A DNA stretch of 64,000 bases from CAYTAU01 sp964442075 (GCA_964442075.1 CAYTWH010000018.1:1-64000), one strand, 5' to 3'; shown: positions 52,550-60,761, numbered from the stretch's first letter. The notes: generated by a model from the sequence alone, not told the origin. Numbers and translations: made by a program.

Positions 52550-54319
52550 ATGACAAAAAAAATTCATGCACATTCTTTTCATATTCCTGTATTAGGAATA
52601 GGATATACTATTGATACTCCTACAAAAGTATCACATTACGGAATAAACTCTGTTATTCCGATAGGCGACCACAGGCTTATTGAAAAAATGAGAGAATTTC
52701 AATGCAAAAGAATGCAAATTCCTTTCAAACCTATTGATGAAAACGTAGAAGACAGTAGAGCTAAAAGAATTACTGAATATCTTAACCTTATTAACGATAT
52801 TGTTACAAAAAATTTTAACAATTTAAAAAAATCAACTTTTGAGAAAGGAAGCGAAATAACTAAATATTTTGAAATGCTTCCCCAAACATCAATACTGAAA
52901 ACAGAATATAATGACATGCTTCAATTAAACAGCGATGAAGCAAAACAAGAAGCTCAACAAAAATTAAGAGAAAAGCTTATTCCAGGCTCAATTGATGTTA
53001 ATATAATGACTAAACTTGACAGAGTAAACTATTCTCCTGATAAAAAAGCTCTGCCAATAGAATATAACGATGCTCATGCTGCACTTCGTGGATTTGCAAA
53101 TAGTAATTTAAATTCAGCCATTGTTCTTTCTGCAGGATTACACCCAAGATTGTACAATTACATGTCCAATTTTGATGATTTTTTTCCTAACGAAAAAGGT
53201 GAACTTAAAAAGAAAATAACATTAAAAGTTAGTGACTATCGTTCTGCTTTAATTCAAGGTAAATTTCTCGCTAAAAAAGGTCTTTGGGTATCAGAATACA
53301 GAATAGAATCAGGACTTAATTGTGGCGGACATGCTTTTATTACAAATGGTTCATTACTTGGTCCTGCAATGGAAGAATTTAAAGAGAATAAAGAACAATT
53401 AATATCATATAATTTTGAATTATTATTAGCTGCATTAAAAAATGATAACAGAACGCTGATTAATGAACCACCACCTATTTCTGTTACAGTACAAGGTGGA
53501 GTTGGGACAAATGAAGAACATAATTTTTTAATAGATCATTATAATATCGATTCAGTTGGTTGGGGAACTCCATTTCTACTAGTTCCTGAAGCAGTAAATA
53601 TTGACCAGACAACAATGGATTTGCTTTGTAAAGCAGAAGAAAAGGATTTATACTTAAGTAATATTTCTCCAATTGGTGTACCTTTTAATACAGTAAAAGG
53701 AACTTCTGTTGATGATAACAGAAAAAGAGCAATTGAAGAAGATAAACCCGGTAGCCCTTGTCCAAAAAAACATCTTGTTTATAATACTGAATTTACTGAA
53801 AAACCTATTTGTCTTGCTTCACGACAATATCAAAAACTTAAAATTGAAGAACTTAAAAACAAAAGATTTGATATAGATAAATTTAAAAAAGAATATAATA
53901 AAATTGTTGAAAAAACATGTCTTTGTATTGGTTTAACAAACCCAGCATTTTTAGCATATGGTATTAGTAATGGAGCAAAAAATCAAGGTGTATCTGTATG
54001 CCCGGGACCAAACATGGCATATTTTTCTGAAATAGTTACATTAAAAGATATGATTGCTCATATATATGGAAAAATGAATTTGATAAAAAGAAACGACAGA
54101 CCAAATATGTTTATTCTGGAATTATCAATGTATTATGACCATTTTAAAAACAAATTAGCCGAAACTCTTACCCCACTTACAAAAAAGCAAACAGAACATT
54201 TTGTAAATGCTCAGGAAAAAATGATTGAAGGAATTAACTATTACAAAAATATATTTTCGAATATCAATATTCAAAACGAATTAGATACTTTTAAGAAAAA
54301 GCTTAATAAGTTAATCTAA
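52550..54319 (+). CDS. Cys-rich putative enzyme of unknown function, possibly TIM-barrel flavin type
   Basis: A 589-residue soluble protein. Visible landmarks are HAHSFHIPVLGIGYTIDTP at the start, VSEYRIESGLNCGGHAF (about 249-265), PISVTVQGGVGTNEEH (about 304-319), and cysteines in GSPCPKKH, EKTCLCIGLTNPA and VSVCPGPN toward the C-terminus. The GLNCGGHAF and QGGVGT segments recall the phosphate-binding loops of FMN TIM barrels such as nitronate monooxygenase, but I cannot place it in a named family. The later cysteines could hold an iron-sulfur cluster. It stands alone, preceded by the 50-bp palindrome. Confidence 0.6.
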   Translation: MTKKIHAHSFHIPVLGIGYTIDTPTKVSHYGINSVIPIGDHRLIEKMREFQCKRMQIPFKPIDENVEDSRAKRITEYLNLINDIVTKNFNNLKKSTFEKGSEITKYFEMLPQTSILKTEYNDMLQLNSDEAKQEAQQKLREKLIPGSIDVNIMTKLDRVNYSPDKKALPIEYNDAHAALRGFANSNLNSAIVLSAGLHPRLYNYMSNFDDFFPNEKGELKKKITLKVSDYRSALIQGKFLAKKGLWVSEYRIESGLNCGGHAFITNGSLLGPAMEEFKENKEQLISYNFELLLAALKNDNRTLINEPPPISVTVQGGVGTNEEHNFLIDHYNIDSVGWGTPFLLVPEAVNIDQTTMDLLCKAEEKDLYLSNISPIGVPFNTVKGTSVDDNRKRAIEEDKPGSPCPKKHLVYNTEFTEKPICLASRQYQKLKIEELKNKRFDIDKFKKEYNKIVEKTCLCIGLTNPAFLAYGISNGAKNQGVSVCPGPNMAYFSEIVTLKDMIAHIYGKMNLIKRNDRPNMFILELSMYYDHFKNKLAETLTPLTKKQTEHFVNAQEKMIEGINYYKNIFSNINIQNELDTFKKKLNKLI

Positions 54320-54413
54320 AATAAAATACCTTTCAATAATAATCTACCAACATCTTTTTATACTAATTCTTATTTTAGATAATCTTTAATTTTTTTTAAC
54401 ATTTTAGATATTG

Positions 54414-54433
54414 AGTGTTTTATAAAAAACACT
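54414..54433 (+). promoter_or_regulatory. leader hairpin before DUF4153 gene
   Basis: A perfect 8-bp stem (AGTGTTTT, loop ATAA, AAAACACT) 30 nt ahead of the ATG at 54464. There is no T-run after it, so it is more likely a leader structure than a terminator. Confidence 0.4.
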
Positions 54434-54463
54434 ATCTTTATCTCAAATCAAAAATTAAAAATT

Positions 54464-56341
54464 ATGAAATTCCCATCTGTTAAAACCTTGTTGCAAACCA
54501 TAGGCAATACTTTTTTACGTTTCCCATTAGCTATTATTGTTTCAATATTCGGCGCAATTATAGCTGTGTATCTGTTAGAATTGGATTATTTAGAGAAAGA
54601 GCAATCGGAATTCTTTACAAAATTATTGTTAACAAGCATATTGGGATTAGGCTTATTTATCTTATCAGCACTATTAATAAAACGTAGAACAAAATCCATA
54701 AGCTCAAAAATAATATCGGGTGTTATTGGCCTTGCATTGCTTGCGGCTTATTATTTTACCCTACCAGAAAAAATGACTGAACTTCATTTTTACAAATTCT
54801 TTTTATTCTTTTTGGCAATTCACTGTTTTATTTCTTTTGCCCCGTTTTTAAAAAAGGGTGAAACAAACGGCTTCTGGCAATTTAATAAATCATTATTTAT
54901 TAGAATTCTTACTTCTGCTTTATATAGTGCAGTTTTGTATGCAGGATTAGCCTTAGCAATGCTTGCTGTAGAAAATCTTTTTGAAGTAAGCGTAAAAGGA
55001 GAAAGATACGGGCAATTGTGGATAATTATTGTAGGAATTTTTAATACATGGTTTTTTATTTCAGGGATACCGGAAAATTTTAATGAGCTTGAAGAAAACA
55101 AAAAATATCCTAAAGGATTAAAAGTATTTACACAGTGGATATTATTACCATTGGTATTATTATACTTTATTATACTATACGTTTACTCAGGTAAAATTAT
55201 AGTATTTAGCAATTGGCCATCAGGATGGGTTGCATATATGGTATTAGGATTTTCAATAATTGGGATTTTCTCACTATTATTAGTTTATCCTGTTAAAGAC
55301 GAACAAAAAAACAAATGGATAAGGATATTTACAAGATTTTTTTACTGGGCATTAATCCCATTAATAATACTTTTATTTATTGCTATCTGGAAAAGAATAG
55401 GCGAATACGGCATTACGGAAAACAGATATTTTGTATTCGTACTGGCAATATGGCTTATAGGAATTACATTATATCAGATATTTACTAAATATAAAAACAT
55501 AAAGATAATACCCATATCACTGGGTTTAATTGCATTATTATCATCGTTTGGACCATGGAGTGCTTTTGATATTTCTAAAAAAAGTCAATATAATCGCCTT
55601 ATAAGTATTTTAGAAAAGCACGAAATATTAGTTGACGGAAAAGTAAGCAAACTTAAAAAAGAAATTTCTTTTGAAGATAGAAAAGACATTAGTTCAACTA
55701 CAGAATATCTTGTAGATATGCATGGTTATGAAATGTTCAAACCATTTTTTAAGCAAAATTTAGATAGTATTTTAGTAGACTCATTATACCAACACAAACC
55801 AACAGTATTATTGAAAATAATGGGAATAGAATATATTAACAGGTGGACAACTGACAATTATTACAATGATAATTTCTATTTTTCTGCTAATAGCTATTCT
55901 AATAATATTACAAATATTTCGGGCTACAATTATCTGTTAGATTACAATAATTACTTTTATAATTATGATAATAACGATACAATATATCATACTAAATTCA
56001 AATTAGACAGTAATAATTTAACAATTCATTTTGATACTACATCAAATACTCTAAGTTTTAATATTAACGATGCTAATGGACCTAAACTAAATATTGAAGA
56101 AATTGTAGAAAAACTTAAAAAAGAATATTCGCAAGATAATGGATATAATATCAAACAAAACGACATGACATTTTTTATTAAAAACGAAGATATTGAAGTA
56201 AAAATTAACATGCTTAGGTTAAATGGGAATACGCTAAATGAAAAAATGAATATAACAGATATTGCTGCCAAAATATTTATAAAACTAAAAATGCCTGAGC
56301 AAATAATTTATAACGAGGGCGCTTTAATAATTAATATTTAG
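54464..56341 (+). CDS. DUF4153 family membrane protein
   Basis: A 625-residue protein with about twelve membrane segments in residues 15-375 (FPLAIIVSIFGAIIAVYLLE, SALYSAVLYAGLALAMLAVE, TWFFISGIPENFNELEENKKYPKGLK and others named here in part). An extracytoplasmic region of about 240 residues follows, rich in Tyr, Asn and Asp. The order, the WFFISGIPENF loop and the length fit DUF4153, a family of unknown function common in Bacteroidota. The promoter was not identified. Confidence 0.7.
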   Translation: MKFPSVKTLLQTIGNTFLRFPLAIIVSIFGAIIAVYLLELDYLEKEQSEFFTKLLLTSILGLGLFILSALLIKRRTKSISSKIISGVIGLALLAAYYFTLPEKMTELHFYKFFLFFLAIHCFISFAPFLKKGETNGFWQFNKSLFIRILTSALYSAVLYAGLALAMLAVENLFEVSVKGERYGQLWIIIVGIFNTWFFISGIPENFNELEENKKYPKGLKVFTQWILLPLVLLYFIILYVYSGKIIVFSNWPSGWVAYMVLGFSIIGIFSLLLVYPVKDEQKNKWIRIFTRFFYWALIPLIILLFIAIWKRIGEYGITENRYFVFVLAIWLIGITLYQIFTKYKNIKIIPISLGLIALLSSFGPWSAFDISKKSQYNRLISILEKHEILVDGKVSKLKKEISFEDRKDISSTTEYLVDMHGYEMFKPFFKQNLDSILVDSLYQHKPTVLLKIMGIEYINRWTTDNYYNDNFYFSANSYSNNITNISGYNYLLDYNNYFYNYDNNDTIYHTKFKLDSNNLTIHFDTTSNTLSFNINDANGPKLNIEEIVEKLKKEYSQDNGYNIKQNDMTFFIKNEDIEVKINMLRLNGNTLNEKMNITDIAAKIFIKLKMPEQIIYNEGALIINI

Positions 56342-56366
56342 CTATTGTTTTAATCTCTTTTTAATA

Positions 56367-56470
56367 CCCGTGAAAACGGTTATCCTTTATGGATAGGGTT
56401 CCTTTTTTAGTTCAAAACCACCAGATACAATCTGGCGGCAGCGGTGATTACAAATTCGCGCCATTGGGCT
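56367..56470 (-). repeat. hairpin cluster after patatin-like gene (dispersed repeat copy 3)
   Basis: Four small hairpins between convergent genes: CCGT/ACGG (56368-56379), TATCC/GGATA (56381-56395), CCAGAT/ATCTGG (56421-56435) and GATT/AATT (56446-56456). On the minus strand it begins at the stop codon of the patatin-like gene with GCCCAATGGCG, matching the copies after the genes at 767 and 1378. It then continues CCGCTGCCGC, hairpin, GTGGT, matching the clusters at 57396 and 58641. Confidence 0.7.
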
Positions 56471-57349
56471 TTATGAATTCTCAAGATATTTGCCTAATGA
56501 TTTTTTTGTTGTTTGAACTCCAAATTTTATTATTTCTTTTGATTTATAAAATTCATATGTTCCAAAAGATTTTTTTGGAATTTCAATAAGGATATCAGGA
56601 TTAAATTTTTCCAATGTTAATTGAGATACCTTTTGCATCATTAAACTAGTTGTATTACTTAATAAATTATAAAACCCTAATTTATCTTTATCATTACTGG
56701 GTATAATATTATTAATACTATTTTGTATCCTAGAAATATATTTATTATGCTTTATTTCCAATTTTGGAGATATATTTTTATCTGGTAATTTTATATATTC
56801 TTTATCTGAACTTGCATTTACAACAACAAGAATATCATTGTCATTTCGTTTTACTTTGTCAATAGGTATTGGATTAAGAACCCCTCCATCAACTAATTTT
56901 AAACCATTTTTTTCAAAAGGCATAAAAACAGAAGGAATAGAAATAGATGCTCTTATTGCATCATATAAACTTCCTCGTTTAAAGACAATCTCTTTACCAT
57001 TAATAATATCAGTTGCAACACAAGTAAATGAAATTAATAGGTCTTCAATTTTTCTATCAGGAACTTTGTTTTTCATTGCTTTAAGAACTTTATTCCCTTT
57101 AATAATTCCATTTAAACTAAGTGTGAAGTCAACAAGTTTAAAAACATCATGTTTACTTAAAGAACGCATCCAATTTTCAAATATTTTCAGTTCACCTGAA
57201 GCATGCATTCCTCCAACTAATGCGCCCATTGAAGTTCCTGAAATTGATGTTATTTTATAACCTTGCTTTATTAATTCATTTATTACTCCAATATGTGCTA
57301 CTCCTCTTGCCCCACCACTTCCTAACACCAATGCTACATTTTTTTTCAT
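56471..57349 (-). CDS. patatin-like phospholipase
   Basis: A 292-residue acyl hydrolase. The oxyanion loop is LGSGGARG (9-16), the nucleophile Ser40 lies in GTSMGA, and the catalytic Asp154 is in VDGGVLNPIP, the complete patatin Ser-Asp dyad. The shape matches short bacterial patatin-like proteins of the RssA type (cytoplasmic, no signal peptide). Substrate unknown. The gene is flanked on both sides by hairpin clusters of one repeat family. Confidence 0.9.
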   Translation of the reverse strand: MKKNVALVLGSGGARGVAHIGVINELIKQGYKITSISGTSMGALVGGMHASGELKIFENWMRSLSKHDVFKLVDFTLSLNGIIKGNKVLKAMKNKVPDRKIEDLLISFTCVATDIINGKEIVFKRGSLYDAIRASISIPSVFMPFEKNGLKLVDGGVLNPIPIDKVKRNDNDILVVVNASSDKEYIKLPDKNISPKLEIKHNKYISRIQNSINNIIPSNDKDKLGFYNLLSNTTSLMMQKVSQLTLEKFNPDILIEIPKKSFGTYEFYKSKEIIKFGVQTTKKSLGKYLENS

Positions 57350-57395
57350 TCAATATTTATTTTTAAAACCTAAATCATTACTCCTATTTCCTCAC

Positions 57396-57455
57396 CACAC
57401 GAAAGGATTCGTGCGGTAGCGGAGTATCCAGTTATGGATATGAGCTATAAGCTCA
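57396..57455 (-). repeat. hairpin cluster after secreted protein gene
   Basis: Three consecutive 6-bp-stem hairpins: CACGAA/TTCGTG (57398-57413), TATCCA/TGGATA (57425-57440) and TGAGCT/AGCTCA (57441-57455). On the minus strand it includes CCGCTACCGC, hairpin, GTGGT, the same framework as at 56421 with a different but self-complementary stem. It lies 23 nt beyond the stop of the gene at 57478. Confidence 0.7.
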
Positions 57456-57477
57456 CACCAGCAGAGGCATTTAATTA

Positions 57478-58590
57478 TTATTCTTTCCAGCTATAATTCT
57501 CCTGCATAATTTTCAAGGCTTTTTTTAATGCCCAAGACGGACTTGTAGTTGCCGTTTTTTCTAGTTTCGATTTGTTATTGCTATAATAAACATTTAATGT
57601 TTTTAAATCTTTTAAAACATAATAATACATTGTAACTGTCTGGGTTTTGGATGTTGTTTTTCCATCTCCTGATTTAGTTGAAGTTTTTTTAGCTAAATAA
57701 TCTTTGGGTACTAATGCATATTTATACCCTTTTTTTAAATATTCGCCATAATCAATAACTGATATTAATTTAAATTTATGAGGGTAAAATTTTTCTAGTT
57801 GTTTTAATGAGTGATTATAATACATCCCATCCACTCTATCGGGAGATACAACTAAAATTTCATTTGCTTTAAGCTCAGTCTCATCAGGAAATTTTTCTAA
57901 TGCTTCATTTTCTTTCAGCATTTTATCGGTCAATTCTTTATTGACCTCAGCATCTTTAAAATATTCATCACTTATTTCCATTGTTTTTATGAAATATGAT
58001 TCGGGTTTTTCATCAATTGCCGATTTTACTTCTTTCATAGCTGTTGCCACAGATAAGCCAATTTTTGCAACCATAAAAAAATCTTTTACATCTTGTGAAG
58101 CAATTTTACCTAGCGTAAATCCTATAGGTTTGATATTATCTGCTGTTAATTTATTTTTTGCGTAAGCTTTTTCTGCTTTTTTCCAATCTTGACATGCTAT
58201 AGTAACTAGAAAGCCTGGTTGATAAACCATGTATTGATCACTAAGTTTTTTCATAGCTTCTGCATCTTTTGTGTCTGCTTGACTAAAATTAATAAATGCT
58301 GCAGGATGCATTCCTATCTTTTCAAATTCTTCTTTTATAATATATGAAATTTCTGTAAACAAACCATCACTCAAACTTTCACACTGGTCTGGAGATATAC
58401 GCTCAATTTTTGAACCCCCAACAGTTTCAAGAAAAGTTATCTGTCTTGAGGTTCCATAATCATAAGTAGAAACAATATTAACTACGAAATTACTATTCTC
58501 GGCTAAGACAAAATTTGGTATTTCATTTTGACCATAAGAAAAACTTAAAATACTAGTTATAACAATTGTTAAACAAAATAATTTTTTCAT
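57478..58590 (-). CDS. secreted protein of unknown function
   Basis: A 370-residue exported protein (signal peptide about 1-20, SFSYGQ). The mature protein is mixed alpha/beta, with many charged helices (KEEFEKIGMHP, DAEAMKKLSDQYM, SAIDEKPESYFIK) and a C-terminal region rich in Lys and Thr/Ser (KKTSTKSGDGKTTSKT) before YYYVLKDLKTLNVYY. No known domain is recognised. The hairpin repeat at 58638 sits in its 5' leader and another cluster follows its stop. Confidence 0.6.
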   Translation of the reverse strand: MKKLFCLTIVITSILSFSYGQNEIPNFVLAENSNFVVNIVSTYDYGTSRQITFLETVGGSKIERISPDQCESLSDGLFTEISYIIKEEFEKIGMHPAAFINFSQADTKDAEAMKKLSDQYMVYQPGFLVTIACQDWKKAEKAYAKNKLTADNIKPIGFTLGKIASQDVKDFFMVAKIGLSVATAMKEVKSAIDEKPESYFIKTMEISDEYFKDAEVNKELTDKMLKENEALEKFPDETELKANEILVVSPDRVDGMYYNHSLKQLEKFYPHKFKLISVIDYGEYLKKGYKYALVPKDYLAKKTSTKSGDGKTTSKTQTVTMYYYVLKDLKTLNVYYSNNKSKLEKTATTSPSWALKKALKIMQENYSWKE

Positions 58591-58637
58591 AAAATAAAAT
58601 TTTAAAAATTAATAAATAAAAATATAAGTCGTGAAAA

Positions 58638-58680
58638 AACCCCAATACCGCAAGTTTCCGAACTTATGGTCTTAGCATTT
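58638..58680 (+). repeat. dispersed hairpin repeat, fourth copy
   Basis: The sequence ACCCCAATACCGC, then hairpin AAGTT-TCCG-AACTT (58652-58665), then ATGGTCTTAGCATT. It shares CCCCAATA with the copies at 771 and 1381 and the YRCCGC-hairpin-RTGGT frame with those at 56421 and 57398. Here it lies in antisense orientation in the leader of the gene at 58590. Confidence 0.6.
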
Positions 58681-58718
58681 TCCATTAATCACAGGTCTTT
58701 ATTATAAAAATCATTCCC

Positions 58719-58726
58719 CAAATATA
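58719..58726 (-). promoter_or_regulatory. putative -7 box for the secreted protein gene
   Basis: CAAATATA on the + strand reads TATATTTG on the minus strand, about 128 nt upstream of the gene that ends at 57478 and directly next to a terminator, so one transcript ends where the next begins. Confidence 0.4.
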
Positions 58727-58729
58727 ACA

Positions 58730-58764
58730 AAAAAAAAGAGAGAGCAAAAAAACTCCCTCCTTTT
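58730..58764 (-). terminator. terminator-like hairpin, copy 1
   Basis: On the minus strand, AGGAGGGAG, a T-rich loop, GCTCTCTC and a long T-run. It is nearly identical to the copy at 60659-60691. It follows the gene remnant at 58810. Confidence 0.6.
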
Positions 58765-58809
58765 AATTTTAGTCATTTTATATTTTAGCTCATTTTAGGC
58801 ATTTTTTTT

Positions 58810-59103
58810 CTAAACCGTTACAATATGCACAGCACTTTGTATACCAATTTCCTGGTCATCAATCAAGGCACGCACCATATACTGAAATGTGGCATGTGTA
58901 TCCATATCTTTGGTATCAATATAAGGGCTGTGAGTATCGCGGGCTAAAAATGTCCATTCGTCGTCGGTTTTATCAAGTCGGCGGAAAATATGTACACCAT
59001 CGGTAAGGCTTTTGGTATAAGAAATTTCTACACCAAAAATATCTGCCAAATCTTGCAGTATTTTTATCTCTTCCTCATTAATACCATAATGATTTATATT
59101 TAA
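58810..59103 (-). pseudogene. remnant of a larger gene, C-terminal Ig/Fn3-like domain
   Basis: The frame is open from a stop at 59104-59106 down to 58810 (97 codons), but it has no ATG or GTG near its start; the only candidate is TTG at 59049, inside the conserved part. The readable protein has a helical lead-in (EEEIKILQDLADIFGV) and a beta-sandwich-like domain (DGVHIFRRLD, WTFLARDTHSPYIDT, ATFQYMVRALID), similar in feel to Fn3-type ends of large Bacteroidota proteins. It lies behind the 21-nt tandem array, so it is probably the 3' end of a gene cut by the array. Confidence 0.55.
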
Positions 59104-59222
59104 TTAATATTGAGATACTTATTGATTTGTTGTTGCCCAAAAAATGACTTTTCGGGCACGAATAATAATTTTTCGGGCACCAAATATGACTTTTCGGCAC
59201 CGTTCACTACCCTATCGGGCAC

Positions 59223-59390
59223 GGGAGAAGAGCCAAGGGGCACCATAGAAGAGCCAAGGGGCACGGTAGAAGAGCCAAGGGGCACGATAGAAGAGCCAAG
59301 GGGCACGAGAGAAGAGCCAAGGGGCACGGGAGAAGAGCCAAGGGGCACGATAGAAGAGCCAACGGACACGGTAAGGGGCCTATCGGTACC
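59223..59390. repeat. tandem array, 21-bp units
   Basis: Eight consecutive 21-bp units, for example GGTAGAAGAGCCAAGGGGCAC, are preceded at 59143-59222 by looser copies ending GGGCAC. The unit is more GC-rich than its surroundings, and both strands stay open (EEPRGT-type and VPLGSS-type 7-residue repeats), which reflects the repeat period rather than coding. Beyond it, 59391-59608 holds nothing I recognise. Confidence 0.85.
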
Positions 59391-59610
59391 GAATAATAAG
59401 TTTTTGGGCTGTTTGTTGGATTGCGGCAGTATGCCGAAAAATATTTTTCAGATTATAAAGCCCCCCTTACAACGTCAGGGGTTTGCGAGCTTTGTGGGTT
59501 TTGCAGTATAATGTTATTGTGTTTCACCTTGTAAAAGTATAAAAAATATTTTAATGTTGCAATGGTTTCAATGATAAAATGATAGAATGATAATGAATGA
59601 CTATTGAATG

Positions 59611-59633
59611 ACCCGCTCTAGCAGGTGTTTTTT
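59611..59633 (+). terminator. possible + strand terminator
   Basis: ACCCGC, TCTA loop, GCAGGT (one mismatch), then a run of six T after one G. No + strand gene is seen upstream. Confidence 0.35.
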
Positions 59634-59647
59634 AGCCTGTCCGATAA

Positions 59648-60564
59648 CGTTTAGCTAAACTGCGTTTTAATGCTTTTTATTTATTTGTTAACCACAGTTT
59701 TTATTGATTAATTTCTTTTAAACTTGATATTAATGATTTGTAACCTGTAAACATAAATATTAATGCTAAAAGATGAAAACTTAAACTATACCAATCTTTA
59801 AAGAATAAAGAAAGTAGACCATCTAAACCATAAATGAGTAAGCCAATTAAATATACTTTTTTATTATGCTTCTTACTCTTAAGTCCAAACCATATAAAAA
59901 GACAAGAAATGATAATACTTAGAATAACACTAATGAGCATTAAATCTAGCTTCGTTGCATCATTTATGCCTAAAGCTATGCCAATAAATACAGAATTGAT
60001 ATTAAGACCAGTTATTAAGGGTATATCTTGATTTAATAAATAGGCGACTAGATTTATTATTGATAAAATACCAACCCATAGGAACCAAGAAGCTCCAATT
60101 TGTATTGATTTTTGTTGTCCAGTTTTGCCGTTTTGTTGATCCGAAGTTTTTTTATCTTTTTGCAATGATTTAACTAGATCAGCTGTTGGCTTTAAATCTC
60201 TTTCTGTAGCAATTTTGTTCGCAATCCTTACTTCAAGATTTGTCCAATTAGACTGATTTACAACAACATCAATAATATCTTCGTTTGAGAAAGTATAAAG
60301 GTAATGGTCAGTGTTTTTCTCAAACTCCTCATCATCTTTTGCTTGACACAACTTATCAACTTTTGCAATATCTATATTTTGGATTTTTATTATCACATAG
60401 TCATCCATTGAATTATCAACTAATCTAAATTGCAGGGCAGGCTCTTCAATTTCATGTAGAATTTCATGTTTCTTTAATAAAAAAATTAAATCTTTTGCAT
60501 CAAGTTTGTCAGAGAATTTTTGATATTCAATAAATTCGTTCATTTTATTTCTAATTGTGGTTAA
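59648..60564 (-). mobile_element. integron-like gene cassette (attC-like ends), cassette 2
   Basis: A 917-bp unit with one minus-strand gene. In gene orientation it starts TTAACCAC 21 nt before the ATG and ends GTGGTTAAC ... TTTAGCTAAACG, the same final block as cassette 1. The ends inside this unit match each other (GTTAACC with GGTTAAC, and AATGCTTTTTAT with ATAAAAAGCATT) but differ from those of cassette 1. The core is less like the GTTRRRY consensus of integrons than cassette 1. No integrase in view. Confidence 0.4.
59701..60543 (-). CDS. cassette 2 membrane protein of unknown function
   Basis: A 280-residue protein. The N-terminal half (about 1-145) is cytoplasmic and resembles a small DUF2007-like domain only loosely (FLLKKHEILHEIEEPALQFR, DYVIIKIQNIDIAKVDKLC). 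It is followed by a charged, Gln/Lys-rich linker (about 125-148) and four membrane segments (about 150-275). Function unknown. It is the only gene of the unit, lying 6 nt from the 3' repeat end and 21 nt from the 5' core. Confidence 0.6.
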   Translation of the reverse strand: MNEFIEYQKFSDKLDAKDLIFLLKKHEILHEIEEPALQFRLVDNSMDDYVIIKIQNIDIAKVDKLCQAKDDEEFEKNTDHYLYTFSNEDIIDVVVNQSNWTNLEVRIANKIATERDLKPTADLVKSLQKDKKTSDQQNGKTGQQKSIQIGASWFLWVGILSIINLVAYLLNQDIPLITGLNINSVFIGIALGINDATKLDLMLISVILSIIISCLFIWFGLKSKKHNKKVYLIGLLIYGLDGLLSLFFKDWYSLSFHLLALIFMFTGYKSLISSLKEINQ

Positions 60565-60631
60565 CTATTAGATAAAAAGCATTAGTGCCTGTTATCTACC
60601 TTATAGCTACAATTTGTTAATTTTGTTAAAT
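60557..60631 (-). repeat. conserved upstream flank of cassette 2
   Basis: On the minus strand, TTAACAAAATTAACAAAT, TAGCTATAAGG, then TAATGC and the core GTTAACCAC. It aligns with 43662-43740 upstream of cassette 1 over about 70 nt. Confidence 0.6.
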
Positions 60632-60647
60632 TACTTATAATCTTTAA

Positions 60648-60676
60648 CAAATATAGACAAAAAAAAGGAGAGCAAA
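60648..60676 (-). promoter_or_regulatory. promoter of cassette 2 gene
   Basis: On the minus strand, TTTG (60673-60676), 17 nt, then TATATTTG (60648-60655). It lies between the terminator copy and the conserved cassette flank, about 105 nt from the start codon. The spacing is slightly short. Confidence 0.45.
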
Positions 60677-60691
60677 AAAACTCCCTCCTTC
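60659..60691 (-). terminator. terminator-like hairpin, copy 2, after gldG
   Basis: On the minus strand, AAGGAGGGAG, a T-rich loop, CTCTCCTT, then TTTTTT. It has an 8-bp bulged stem and a T-run, and lies about 70 nt beyond the gldG stop. A near-identical copy is at 58730-58764. Confidence 0.65.
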
Positions 60692-60761
60692 TTAATTTTA
60701 GATTTAAAAATTTACTATTTTAAATTTTAAGTATTTTAGGCACTTTAAATTTTAGTCATTT

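Noticed and set aside
59100..59511. Open frames on both strands over the 21-bp array (EEPRGT and VPLGSS repeat peptides)
   Set aside because: Same artefact of repeat period; no ribosome binding site or family resemblance.
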